A stretch of 42,375 nt of DNA from Sphingopyxis macrogoltabida (lineage in GTDB: Bacteria; Pseudomonadota; Alphaproteobacteria; Sphingomonadales; Sphingomonadaceae), in assembly GCA_003241685.1 (NCBI GenBank), contig QFPJ01000025.1:1-42375 (forward strand), in the 5' to 3' direction. Below, one piece after another: positions 17,626-25,869 of the stretch. The position numbers were made by a program, and so were the translations under genes. The notes under the pieces were generated by a model, which saw only the letters and a list, made by a program, of their open reading frames with translations, was not told where the DNA came from and made no database searches. Position 1 is the first letter of the stretch. Each line of letters begins with the position of its first letter.

Positions 17626-19089
17626 GTGAGCGTGAAAGTCGAAACCCTGATCCTGTTCGGTGCGACGGGCGACCTTGCGCAGCGCATGCTGTTTCCCTCG
17701 CTCTACAACCTGCATGTCGACGGCCTGCTGGCGGAAGAGCTGGCGATCATCGCGTCGGGGCGTTCGAAAATGGACCGCGCGGCGTGCCACGCGATGGTGC
17801 GCGCCGCGCTGGATAAATATCTGCCGTCCGATCATCCCGACGAAGGCGCGATCGCGGCCTTTCTGGACCGGATCGACTATTGCCCGGTCGATGCCGGGGC
17901 GGGCACCGGCTATGACGATCTGGCCGCGATGCTGGGCGATCGGCTGGGCCGGCCGATCGGCGCCTATCTGTCGACGCCGCCGTCGATGTTCGGGCCGATC
18001 GCGCAGGGGCTGAACGCCGCGGGGATCGCGTGCGCCGAATGCCGGATCGCGATGGAAAAGCCGATCGGCCAGGATCTGGCGTCATCGCGCGCGGTCAACG
18101 AACAGGTCGGCAGCGCCTTTGCCGAGGATCATATTTTCCGCATCGACCATTATCTGGGCAAGGAAACGGTCCAGAACCTGCTGGCGCTGCGTTTCGCCAA
18201 CATGCTGTTCGAACCGCTGTGGAACGCTCAGGCGATCGACCATGTCCAGATCACCGTGGCGGAGACGGTGGGGCTGGAGGGGCGCGTATCCTATTATGAC
18301 GGGGTCGGCGCGCTCAAGGACATGGTGCAGAACCATATGCTCCAGCTGCTCGCGATCATCGCGATGGAACCGCCGGCCAGCGTTTCCGCGACCGCGGTGC
18401 GCGACGAAAAGGTGAAGCTGCTGCGATCGCTGCGCAAGATGGGCACCGACGATGCCAAAACGCACAGCGTGAAGGGCCAATATGGCAGCGGCGCGGTGGG
18501 CGGCACCGCGGTCGCCGGCTATGCCGAGGAACTGGGCGAGCCGTCGAACACCGAAACCTTCGTCGCGATCAAGGCCTTCATCGACAATTGGCGCTGGAAG
18601 GGCGTGCCCTTCTATCTGCGCACCGGCAAGCGGATGCCGCAGCGCAAGTCCGAAGTGCTGATCCAGTTCAAGCCGGTGCCGCACAATATCTTCGCGCGCG
18701 TCGGCGCGGGCCGGCTCGACGCCAACAGCATGATCATCAACCTGCAGCCCGAAGAGAATATCCGCGTCAAGGTGCTGGCGAAACAGCCCGGCCTCGACCG
18801 CGATGGCGTGAAGCTGAAGGAGGTGACGCTGGACGTGTCGCTGTCGCACAGCTTCGAGGGCGAGCGCCGCCGCATCGCCTATGAACGGCTGCTGCTCGAC
18901 TTCATCGAGGGCGACCAGACGCTGTTCGTGCGCCGCGACGAGGTGGAGGCGCAGTGGGAATGGATCGATTCGATCCGCGACGCCTGGACCGCCATCGATC
19001 TCGCGCCGCAAAATTACACCGCCGGAAGTTGGGGGCCTTCGAGTGCGATCGCGCTGATCGAACGCGACGGGGCGAGTTGGCATGACTGA
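17626..19089 (+). CDS. zwf: Glucose-6-phosphate 1-dehydrogenase
   Basis: Cytosolic enzyme that oxidises glucose-6-phosphate to 6-phosphogluconolactone with NAD(P)+, the entry to the Entner-Doudoroff pathway. It has 487 residues, normal length. The nucleotide-binding motif is LILFGATGDLAQRMLFPSL near the N-terminus and the active-site signature is RIDHYLGKETVQN. The C-terminal region includes FYLRTGKRMPQRKSEVLIQFKPVP. The start is GTG 17626 with AAGGGGA upstream. Its stop overlaps the edd start by 8 bases, so it leads a zwf-edd-eda operon. Confidence 0.97.
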   Translation: MSVKVETLILFGATGDLAQRMLFPSLYNLHVDGLLAEELAIIASGRSKMDRAACHAMVRAALDKYLPSDHPDEGAIAAFLDRIDYCPVDAGAGTGYDDLAAMLGDRLGRPIGAYLSTPPSMFGPIAQGLNAAGIACAECRIAMEKPIGQDLASSRAVNEQVGSAFAEDHIFRIDHYLGKETVQNLLALRFANMLFEPLWNAQAIDHVQITVAETVGLEGRVSYYDGVGALKDMVQNHMLQLLAIIAMEPPASVSATAVRDEKVKLLRSLRKMGTDDAKTHSVKGQYGSGAVGGTAVAGYAEELGEPSNTETFVAIKAFIDNWRWKGVPFYLRTGKRMPQRKSEVLIQFKPVPHNIFARVGAGRLDANSMIINLQPEENIRVKVLAKQPGLDRDGVKLKEVTLDVSLSHSFEGERRRIAYERLLLDFIEGDQTLFVRRDEVEAQWEWIDSIRDAWTAIDLAPQNYTAGSWGPSSAIALIERDGASWHD

Positions 19090-20923
19090 TCTTCACCCCG
19101 CCGTCGCGGCCGTCACCGCCCGCATCACCGCCCGCAGCGCGGAACGGCGTGCGGCCTATCTGGACCTGATGGCGCGCCAGCGCGACGCCGGGACGAACCG
19201 CGGCAACCTGTCATGCGGCAACCTGGCGCACGGCTTCGCGGCGGCGGGAGAGGACAAGCCCGCGATCCGCTCCGGCGCCGAAATGAATATCGGCATCGTC
19301 ACCGCCTATAACGACATGCTTTCGGCGCATCAGCCCTATGGCCGCTACCCCGAACAGATCAAATTGTTCGCCCGCGAAGCGGGGGCCACGGCGCAGGTCG
19401 CGGGCGGCGTCCCGGCGATGTGCGACGGCGTGACGCAGGGGCAGGCGGGGATGGACCTGTCGCTGTTCAGCCGCGACAATATCGCGCAGGGAACGGTGAT
19501 CGCGCTGAGCCATGCGATGTTCGAGGGCGCGCTGCTGCTCGGCATCTGCGACAAGATCGTCCCCGGCCTGCTCATCGGCGCGCTGCGTTTCGGCCATCTG
19601 CCGCAAATCCTGGTCCCCGCGGGGCCGATGCCCTCGGGCCTTGCCAACAAGGAAAAGCAGCGCGTCCGCCAGCTTTATGCTGAGGGCAAGGCGAGCCGCG
19701 AAGAACTGCTGGAGGCGGAGGCCGCTTCCTATCATGGCGCCGGAACCTGCACTTTTTACGGCACCGCCAATTCGAACCAGATGATGATGGAGGTGATGGG
19801 ACTGCATATCCCCGGCAGCGCCTTCACCAATCCGGGGACGAAGCTGCGGCAGGAATTGACCCGCGCGGCGACGCACCGGCTGGCGGCGATCGGGTGGGAC
19901 GGCGACGATTACCGGCCGCTGGCACGCTGCATCGATGAAAAGGCGATCGTCAACGCCGCCATCGGCCTGCTCGCGACGGGCGGGTCGACCAACCATGCGA
20001 TCCATCTGCCCGCGATCGCGCGCGCGGCGGGCATCGTCATCGACTGGCAGGATTTCGACGAACTCAGCCACGCGGTGCCGCTGCTCGCGCGCGTCTATCC
20101 GAACGGTGCGGGCGACGTGAACCATTTCCACGCGGCGGGCGGCATCGGCTACGTCGTGCGCGAACTGCTCGGCGCGGGATTGCTGCACGGCGACGTGTTG
20201 ACGGTCGGCGGGACGATGGCCGATTATGCGGCCGAACCCGTGCTGGAGGACGGCGCGCTCCGCTGGCAGGCGGCGCCCGCGACGAGCCGCGACGACACCA
20301 TGCTGCGCCCCGTCGCGGCGCCCTTTTCCCCGGATGGCGGCATGCGCCTGCTCGCCGGCAATCTCGGCCGCGCGATCATCAAGACCAGCGCGGTCGCGGA
20401 AGATCGCTGGACGATCGAGGCGCCGTGCCGGATTTTCGACGATCAGAATCAGGTGCTGACCGCGTTCAAGGCGGGCGAACTCGACCGCGACGTCGTCGTC
20501 GTCGTGCGCTTTCAGGGGCCGCGCGCCAACGGCATGCCCGAACTGCACAAGCTGACCCCGGCGCTGGGCGTGTTGCAGGACAAGGGCTATCGCGTCGCGC
20601 TGCTCACCGACGGACGCATGTCGGGGGCCAGCGGCAAGGTGCCCGCGGTCATCCACCTGTCGCCCGAGGCCTTGCCGGGCCCCGATGGCATCAGCGGTCC
20701 CGTCGCCTTTTTGCGCGACGGCGATGTCGTTCGCGTGTGCGCGCGGAACGGAGAGGCGGTCGCGCTCGTTGACGAGGCGCAGTGGGTGCTGCGCGAAGCG
20801 GCCGCGCCGCCGCCGCCGGCGGTTGGCGTCGGCCGCGAATTGTTCGCGCTTTTCCGGCATCATGCGGACGAAGCGGAAAAGGGCGGATCGGCGATGCTGG
20901 CCGCGATGGAGATGGTGATTTAG
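19082..20923 (+). CDS. edd: Phosphogluconate dehydratase
   Basis: Iron-sulfur dehydratase of the IlvD/Edd family that converts 6-phosphogluconate to 2-keto-3-deoxy-6-phosphogluconate. It has 613 residues. Hallmarks are MNIGIVTAYNDMLSAHQPY, GVPAMCDGVTQGQAGMDLSL, the Cys-bearing AGTCTFYGTANSNQM segment and the C-terminal GRMSGASGKVPA. The start ATG 19082 lies inside the end of zwf. Unlike many proteobacterial ED operons, no glk or pgl lies between edd and eda here. About 100 bases carrying a dispersed repeat separate it from eda. Confidence 0.97.
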   Translation: MTDLHPAVAAVTARITARSAERRAAYLDLMARQRDAGTNRGNLSCGNLAHGFAAAGEDKPAIRSGAEMNIGIVTAYNDMLSAHQPYGRYPEQIKLFAREAGATAQVAGGVPAMCDGVTQGQAGMDLSLFSRDNIAQGTVIALSHAMFEGALLLGICDKIVPGLLIGALRFGHLPQILVPAGPMPSGLANKEKQRVRQLYAEGKASREELLEAEAASYHGAGTCTFYGTANSNQMMMEVMGLHIPGSAFTNPGTKLRQELTRAATHRLAAIGWDGDDYRPLARCIDEKAIVNAAIGLLATGGSTNHAIHLPAIARAAGIVIDWQDFDELSHAVPLLARVYPNGAGDVNHFHAAGGIGYVVRELLGAGLLHGDVLTVGGTMADYAAEPVLEDGALRWQAAPATSRDDTMLRPVAAPFSPDGGMRLLAGNLGRAIIKTSAVAEDRWTIEAPCRIFDDQNQVLTAFKAGELDRDVVVVVRFQGPRANGMPELHKLTPALGVLQDKGYRVALLTDGRMSGASGKVPAVIHLSPEALPGPDGISGPVAFLRDGDVVRVCARNGEAVALVDEAQWVLREAAAPPPPAVGVGRELFALFRHHADEAEKGGSAMLAAMEMVI

Positions 20924-20935
20924 GCGGCACGCCCG

Positions 20936-21017
20936 TTCGGGCCGAGCGTGTCGAAGCACCGGCCTTCCCTTCCAGATGTCAAAAAGAACAGCCCTTCGGC
21001 ACGTGCAGGGCGAACGG
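20936..21017. repeat. Dispersed imperfect palindrome between edd and eda
   Basis: The gap holds CGTTCGGGCCGAGCGTGTCG followed by AAGCAC on the left and a degenerate complementary arm CTTCGGCACGTGCAGGGCGA on the right. This matches the layout of a common sphingomonad repeat built on GTTCGGGCTGAGCNTGTCGAAGCAC; that family assignment is from memory. As a stem in the zwf-edd-eda transcript it may set differential mRNA stability. Confidence 0.55.
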
Positions 21018-21025
21018 AGAAAAAA

Positions 21026-21649
21026 ATGGCAGATTCAGGTATCGAACAGATCATGGCGCTGGCGCCGGTGATCCCCGTGATCGTCATCGACCGGGTGGAG
21101 GATGCGGTGCCGCTGGCCGAGGCGCTGGTGGCGGGCGGCCTGCCGGTGCTGGAGGTCACGCTGCGTACCCCCGCCGCGATCGACGCGTTGAAGGCCATGA
21201 AGACCGTCGCGGGGGCGGTGGTCGGGGCGGGCACGGTGCTCAATCGTTCGATGCTGCGCGCGGCGGTCGGGGCGGGCGCGGAATTCATCGTTTCGCCGGG
21301 TCTGACCAACGATCTGGGCGAAGCGGCGGTCGCGGACGGCATCCCCTTCCTTCCCGGCGTGGCCAATGCGGGCGACATCATGCGCGGGCTGGACCTGCGG
21401 CTCGACAGTTTCAAATTCTTTCCGGCGATGGCCAGCGGCGGCATCCCGGCGCTCAAGGCGCTGGCCGGCCCGTTCGGGGACGTGAATTTCTGCCCGACCG
21501 GCGGCATCACCGCCGCGACCGCGCCCGACTGGCTGGCTCTGGAACCCGTGCGCTGCGTCGGCGGCAGCTGGGTCGTGCCGTCCGGGCCGGTCGATCCGGC
21601 CCGGATCGGGACACTCGCGCGCGACGCGGCGGCGCTTTCGCGCCATTGA
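21026..21649 (+). CDS. eda: 2-dehydro-3-deoxy-phosphogluconate (KDPG) aldolase
   Basis: Class I aldolase that cleaves KDPG to pyruvate and glyceraldehyde-3-phosphate, the last Entner-Doudoroff step. It is 207 residues, usual for the family. The catalytic Glu lies in VLEVTLRT and the Schiff-base Lys in FKFFPA. GAGTVLN and CPTGGI phosphate-binding segments are present. ATG 21026, preceded by CGGAGA, gives the normal N-terminus. An in-frame ATG at 20948 would add 26 residues encoded by the repeat and is rejected. Third gene of the zwf-edd-eda operon. Confidence 0.96.
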   Translation: MADSGIEQIMALAPVIPVIVIDRVEDAVPLAEALVAGGLPVLEVTLRTPAAIDALKAMKTVAGAVVGAGTVLNRSMLRAAVGAGAEFIVSPGLTNDLGEAAVADGIPFLPGVANAGDIMRGLDLRLDSFKFFPAMASGGIPALKALAGPFGDVNFCPTGGITAATAPDWLALEPVRCVGGSWVVPSGPVDPARIGTLARDAAALSRH

Positions 21650-21710
21650 TTAACCCCATTTTACCTGCCATCGTGCAGGAGAAAGCGGCAATATAGCCGT
21701 CGGTGGGGAG

Positions 21711-23270
21711 ATGCGCGTGCCAAGGCCGCAGCCGCATTTGGAAGAAGTGCTGGCGTCCGAACCCGGACCCCATATTGCCGCGCTGTTCGATTTCGACGGC
21801 ACGATCATCTCCGGCTATTCGGCGACCGCGATGCTGCGCGAGAAATTCCAGCGCCGCCAGATGTCGGTCGAGGAGGTCGCCGAAACCGCGCAGGTCATCG
21901 CGCAGCACAGCCTGGGGCAACTCGGCTTTTCGGGCCTGATGACCGCCGCGGCGAAATTCATGAAGGGCGTCGACGAGGAAAGCTTCGTCGAGTTCGGCGA
22001 GGAGCTTTACAAAAAGCATATCGCGCGCAAAATCTATCCCGAAACGCGCGCGATCATCGAGGCGCATCAGGCGAAGGGCCACCGCGTCGCGATCATCTCG
22101 TCGGCGACCATCTATCAGATCGAACCGACCGCGCGCGACCTGGGCATCACCGACATCAAATGTTCGGCCTATGAAATAGAGGATGGGGTTTTCACCGGCG
22201 ACATCATCCGTCCGCTCTGTTTCGGGGAGGGCAAGGTGCTGGCCGCCGAAGAGCTGGCCGCCGAATATGGGCTCGATCTGGATAACAGCTTTTTCTATTC
22301 GGACAGCGACGACGACATCGAACTGCTCGAACGCGTCGGCAAGCCGCGCCCGCTCAACCCCAATCTGAAGCTCAAGGCGGTCGCCGACGAAAAGGGCTGG
22401 CCGGTGCAGCGTTTCGCGAGCCGCGGCACGCCGTCATGGGTCGATTATACGCGCACCATCTATGCCACCGGCTCGCTCGTCGGCGCTTTCGCCGCGGGTC
22501 TGCCGATCTGGGCGCTCACCCGGTCGCAGCGCGAGGCGGTCAATTTTTCCATGGGATTGTTCGGCGATTTCGCGACCGCGATCACCGGCGTCGAGCTGGA
22601 GGTGGAGGATGAACGCCACCTGTGGTCGTCGCGCCCCTGCGTCTTCATCTTCAACCATCAGAGCAAGGCCGACGTGATGATCCTGGCCAAGCTCATCCGC
22701 CGCGACATGGGCGGGGTGGGCAAGAAGGAGATCAAGGACATCCCCATTTTGGGGAAGCTGATGGAATGGGGCGGCACCGTCTTCGTCGACCGCGCCGACG
22801 GCAAGAGCGCGATCAAGGCGATGGAACCGCTGGTCGATGCGATCCGCAACGATGGCAAGTCGATCTGTATCGCGCCCGAAGGCACGCGCAGCCTGACCCC
22901 GAAGCTCGAACCCTTCAAGAAGGGGGCCTTTCACCTGGCGATGCAGGCGGGGGTGCCGATCGTGCCGATCGTCATCCACAATGCGTCGGACGTCGCGCCG
23001 AAGAACGAGTTCGTCATGCGTCCGGCGACGGTGCGCGTCACCGTGCTGCCGCCGGTCGATACGTCGACATGGACCGCGAAGACGCTGAACGCGCATGTCC
23101 GCGACGTCAGGAACATGTTCCTGCGGACGCTGGGACAGCCGGAGGAGAGCGTCGCCGAATCGGTGGCGGCGGAGCCGGTGCCGGCGAAGGAGGCACCCGC
23201 GAAAAAGGCGGCGTCGAAGAAAGGCGCGGCGGGAAAAACTCATCCTCCCCGAAAGGGAAGGAAAGTCTAG
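21711..23270 (+). CDS. HAD-IB hydrolase / 1-acyl-sn-glycerol-3-phosphate acyltransferase fusion
   Basis: Bifunctional 519-residue protein. Residues 20-235 are a HAD subclass IB domain with nucleophile motif FDFDGT (Asp27, Asp29), ISSAT and the acidic YSDSDDD loop (198-202). Residues 300-465 are a PlsC-type acyltransferase with His316/Asp321 in NHQSKAD, an FVDR segment, EGTRS (390-394) and PIVPIVIHN. It ends in a Lys/Ala/Pro-rich tail of about 35 residues. Mycobacterial homologues have the same fusion. The PlsC part should make phosphatidate from lysophosphatidate; the HAD part could be a phosphatase, possibly on phosphatidate, which would supply diacylglycerol. It opens the neutral-lipid block. 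Confidence 0.92.
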   Translation: MRVPRPQPHLEEVLASEPGPHIAALFDFDGTIISGYSATAMLREKFQRRQMSVEEVAETAQVIAQHSLGQLGFSGLMTAAAKFMKGVDEESFVEFGEELYKKHIARKIYPETRAIIEAHQAKGHRVAIISSATIYQIEPTARDLGITDIKCSAYEIEDGVFTGDIIRPLCFGEGKVLAAEELAAEYGLDLDNSFFYSDSDDDIELLERVGKPRPLNPNLKLKAVADEKGWPVQRFASRGTPSWVDYTRTIYATGSLVGAFAAGLPIWALTRSQREAVNFSMGLFGDFATAITGVELEVEDERHLWSSRPCVFIFNHQSKADVMILAKLIRRDMGGVGKKEIKDIPILGKLMEWGGTVFVDRADGKSAIKAMEPLVDAIRNDGKSICIAPEGTRSLTPKLEPFKKGAFHLAMQAGVPIVPIVIHNASDVAPKNEFVMRPATVRVTVLPPVDTSTWTAKTLNAHVRDVRNMFLRTLGQPEESVAESVAAEPVPAKEAPAKKAASKKGAAGKTHPPRKGRKV

Positions 23271-23283
23271 CGCATGACCCGCA

Positions 23284-23382
23284 TCGTCATTGCGAGCGAA
23301 GCGAAGCAATCTCCCGCCATCGATCGAGCACGGTGGTCGCGAGCAGGAGATTGCGACGTCGCTTCGCTCCTCGCAATGACGA
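23284..23382. repeat. Palindromic dispersed repeat (TCGTCATTGCGA arms)
   Basis: TCGTCATTGCGA at 23284-23295 is matched by its exact complement TCGCAATGACGA at 23371-23382. Inner arms GCGAAGCAATCTC and GAGATTGCGACGTCGCTTCG are nearly complementary. It fills the gap between the HAD-PlsC fusion and plsB. It resembles intergenic repeats seen widely in alphaproteobacteria and can fold in either strand. It has no T-run, so it is not a classical terminator. Confidence 0.85.
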
Positions 23383-23397
23383 GCAAGGTCTGACGCG

Positions 23398-25746
23398 GTG
23401 GCCGACGGAACGCCCCGCACGCCGATTGTCGCGGAGCAGGCGGTGGACCGGCTCTATATCATCGATGCGCGGCACGGGGTCGAACGACGTATCCTGCTCG
23501 ATTGGATTCACTCGACATCCGGGGACGGCGAGCCGGCGTGGGCCAGTCTCGACATCGAGGACGGCGACCATGCGCTGCCCGTCGATGTCCTCAGCGCCCG
23601 GCTCGACGGATCGCCGTCGCGGCAGGTCGTGCCGCTGCGCGTCGCGTGGCGCATTCCGGGTTTCGACCGCGACCGGGCGCTGAAATTCCGTCACCTGATC
23701 TTTGGCGACCCGCGGCATCCGGGGGCGCTGCGCGCGCGGTTGATCCTGTTGCGCGACCGGCGCCGGGCGCAGATACTCGTCGGCGAGGGCGCGACGCTCG
23801 ACACGCTGCGGCTGCGTTTCCGCGCCCAGACCGGCGGCGGCGATGGCGAGGGGGCGGGCAGCCCGGAATTCGCGGGCTTCGTCGCGCGGCAGGCGGCGCT
23901 GGCGCTCGACGTGGCGGAACGCGGCATTCGGGGCACGCGGTACAAGGTGCCGCGTTTCGTCGCCGACAGCTTGCGCACCAACCCCAAATTTCGCGCCGCG
24001 CTGGCCGATCTCGCGGGGCAGCTCGGCCGTCCGGTCGCCGACCTGTATCGCGAGGCGCGGCCGCTGATGAAGGAGGTGATCGCGCGGCCTTCGGCGCTGT
24101 TCCTCGACCTGCGCGCGCGCCTCGACCGGATGATGTTCGGCGGCTATGCGCCCGAGATGGAGGTCGACGCGGCCGAACTGGCCCGGCTGCGCGCCGTGCT
24201 GCGCGATCATCCGACGTGCATCCTCTTCACGCACAAAACCTATATCGACGGCGCGACGCCCAGCAAGCTCGCCTATGACAACGACCTGCCGATGCTGCAC
24301 CTGTTCGGCGGCGCGAACCTGGACTTTGCGGTCATGGGCGAGTTCTTCCGCCGGTCGGGGATGATCTTCGTGCGGCGCAGCTTTCAGGACCAGCCGGTCT
24401 ACAAGCTGGTGCTGCGCCATTATATCGCCTGGCTGCTTGCCAAGCGGTTCCCGCTGTCCTGGGCGTTCGAGGGGACGCGCTCGCGCCTCGGCAAGCTGAT
24501 GCCGCCCAAATATGGCCTGATGAAATATGTCCTCGACGCCGCCCATGCGACGGGGACGGGCGACGTGCATTTCGTGCCCTTCGTCACCAGTTTCGACCTG
24601 ATCCGCGATGTCGAGGAATATGCCGCCGAACAGACGGGGCGCAGCAAGAAGCCCGAAAGCCTGTCCTGGTTCATCGGCTATATGAAAAGCCTGAAGGAAC
24701 CGTCGGGCCGCATCCGGCTGGACATCGGCGATCCGGTGGTGATCGAACGCGCGCCGGGGCCGGAGGACAAGCGCGCGCTGGAACGCATCGCCTTTGCCGT
24801 CGCGGTCGAGGCGAACCGCGTCACCCCGCTGACCGTGACGTCGGTGCTGTGCCTGATGCTGCTCGGCACCGCGCCGCGCGGCATCACCGCGGGCGAGATG
24901 CGCACGGCGATCGCGGCGGTGGTCGACTGGGCCCGCGCGCGCGGCATCCGGCTGAGCCGGGACCTGGAACGGGTCGACGGCGGCGACGCGGCGGCGCTGT
25001 CGGTCACGGTCGACACGCTGGTCGCCAGCGGCTTGCTGACCCGGTACGAGGCGGGCCGCGAGACGATCTATTCGATCGACCCCGCGAAGCATCCGATGGC
25101 GAGTTACTACCGCAATATCATCGTCCACCATTTCCTGGACCGCGCGATGATCGAACTGACATTGTTCGGCCTGCGCGACGCCGACAGCGGCCATGCGGCC
25201 GATGCCTTCTGGTCGCGGATCGACCGGCTGCGCGACCTGTTCAAATTCGAATTCTTCTACCCCCCGCGCGACGAACATCGCGCCGCGATTGAAGCCGAAC
25301 TGGCGCGCATCGACCCCGCCTGGGCCAAGCGGCTGGCGAGCGGCGATCGCGGCGTCGCGCAGCTGCTGCGCCGGTGCCAGCCGCTGGTCGGCCATGCGGT
25401 GCTGCTGCCCTTTGCCGAAGCCTATTCGGTCGTCGCCGACCTGCTCGCGCGGGCGGCGGCGGGCGAGGGGGTGGACGAAAAGGCGCTGCTCGATGCGGCG
25501 CTGGTCGAGGGGCGCCGCGCCTATCTGCTCCGCCGGATCAGCAGCGAGGCGGCGATCGGCAAGCTGCTGTTCGCCAACGGCCTGTCGCTGATGCGGCACA
25601 TGGGGCTGGCGGACACGGCGACGCCCGACAGTCTGGACGCGCGGCGCGCGCTGCTAGCCGAGCTGCGCGGCCTTGCGAACGTCATGGAATCGATGCGCCT
25701 GTCGACGACGGCGCTCGCGGATCGTTTGCCGGGACCGGGAGAATGA
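23398..25746 (+). CDS. plsB: Glycerol-3-phosphate 1-O-acyltransferase, PlsB-type
   Basis: Membrane-associated enzyme making 1-acyl-glycerol-3-phosphate, the first step of phospholipid and triacylglycerol synthesis. At 782 residues it is the long PlsB type. Catalytic block I is THKTYIDG (His279, Asp284; the usual form is HRSYxD). The glycerol-phosphate-binding block is FEGTRSRLGKL and block IV is in VHFVPFVTSFD. The N-terminal third carries no clear enzyme motif and the C-terminal 300 residues are helical and conserved in PlsB. The start is GTG 23398 with AAGG about 10 bases upstream. Gene order (PlsC fusion, PlsB, DGAT, lipases, GpsA) points to storage lipid metabolism. Confidence 0.88.
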   Translation: MADGTPRTPIVAEQAVDRLYIIDARHGVERRILLDWIHSTSGDGEPAWASLDIEDGDHALPVDVLSARLDGSPSRQVVPLRVAWRIPGFDRDRALKFRHLIFGDPRHPGALRARLILLRDRRRAQILVGEGATLDTLRLRFRAQTGGGDGEGAGSPEFAGFVARQAALALDVAERGIRGTRYKVPRFVADSLRTNPKFRAALADLAGQLGRPVADLYREARPLMKEVIARPSALFLDLRARLDRMMFGGYAPEMEVDAAELARLRAVLRDHPTCILFTHKTYIDGATPSKLAYDNDLPMLHLFGGANLDFAVMGEFFRRSGMIFVRRSFQDQPVYKLVLRHYIAWLLAKRFPLSWAFEGTRSRLGKLMPPKYGLMKYVLDAAHATGTGDVHFVPFVTSFDLIRDVEEYAAEQTGRSKKPESLSWFIGYMKSLKEPSGRIRLDIGDPVVIERAPGPEDKRALERIAFAVAVEANRVTPLTVTSVLCLMLLGTAPRGITAGEMRTAIAAVVDWARARGIRLSRDLERVDGGDAAALSVTVDTLVASGLLTRYEAGRETIYSIDPAKHPMASYYRNIIVHHFLDRAMIELTLFGLRDADSGHAADAFWSRIDRLRDLFKFEFFYPPRDEHRAAIEAELARIDPAWAKRLASGDRGVAQLLRRCQPLVGHAVLLPFAEAYSVVADLLARAAAGEGVDEKALLDAALVEGRRAYLLRRISSEAAIGKLLFANGLSLMRHMGLADTATPDSLDARRALLAELRGLANVMESMRLSTTALADRLPGPGE

Positions 25747-25761
25747 CGATGCCGCTTTCGG

Positions 25762-25853
25762 CTTCGTCATCGCGAGCGGAGCGACGCCATCCGGCGGCGG
25801 TTTACGCCCGCTCCGGATCGGCGCGTCGCCTGCGGTTCCGCGCAATGACGAAG
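25762..25853. repeat. Degenerate palindromic repeat between plsB and DGAT genes
   Basis: CTTCGTCAT at 25762-25770 pairs with ATGACGAAG at 25845-25853. The interior (GCGAGCGGAGCGACGC and GCGTCGCCTGCGG) is partly complementary. It is a diverged copy of the family at 23284-23382. It is the only content of the intergenic gap apart from the ribosome-binding site of the next gene. Confidence 0.7.
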
Positions 25854-25869
25854 GGTATGGGAGTATCAC

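Noticed and set aside
23287..25599. 770-codon minus-strand open frame opposite plsB
   Set aside because: Arg/Asp/His-rich translation without domains; shadow of a GC-rich gene with clear catalytic motifs on the plus strand.
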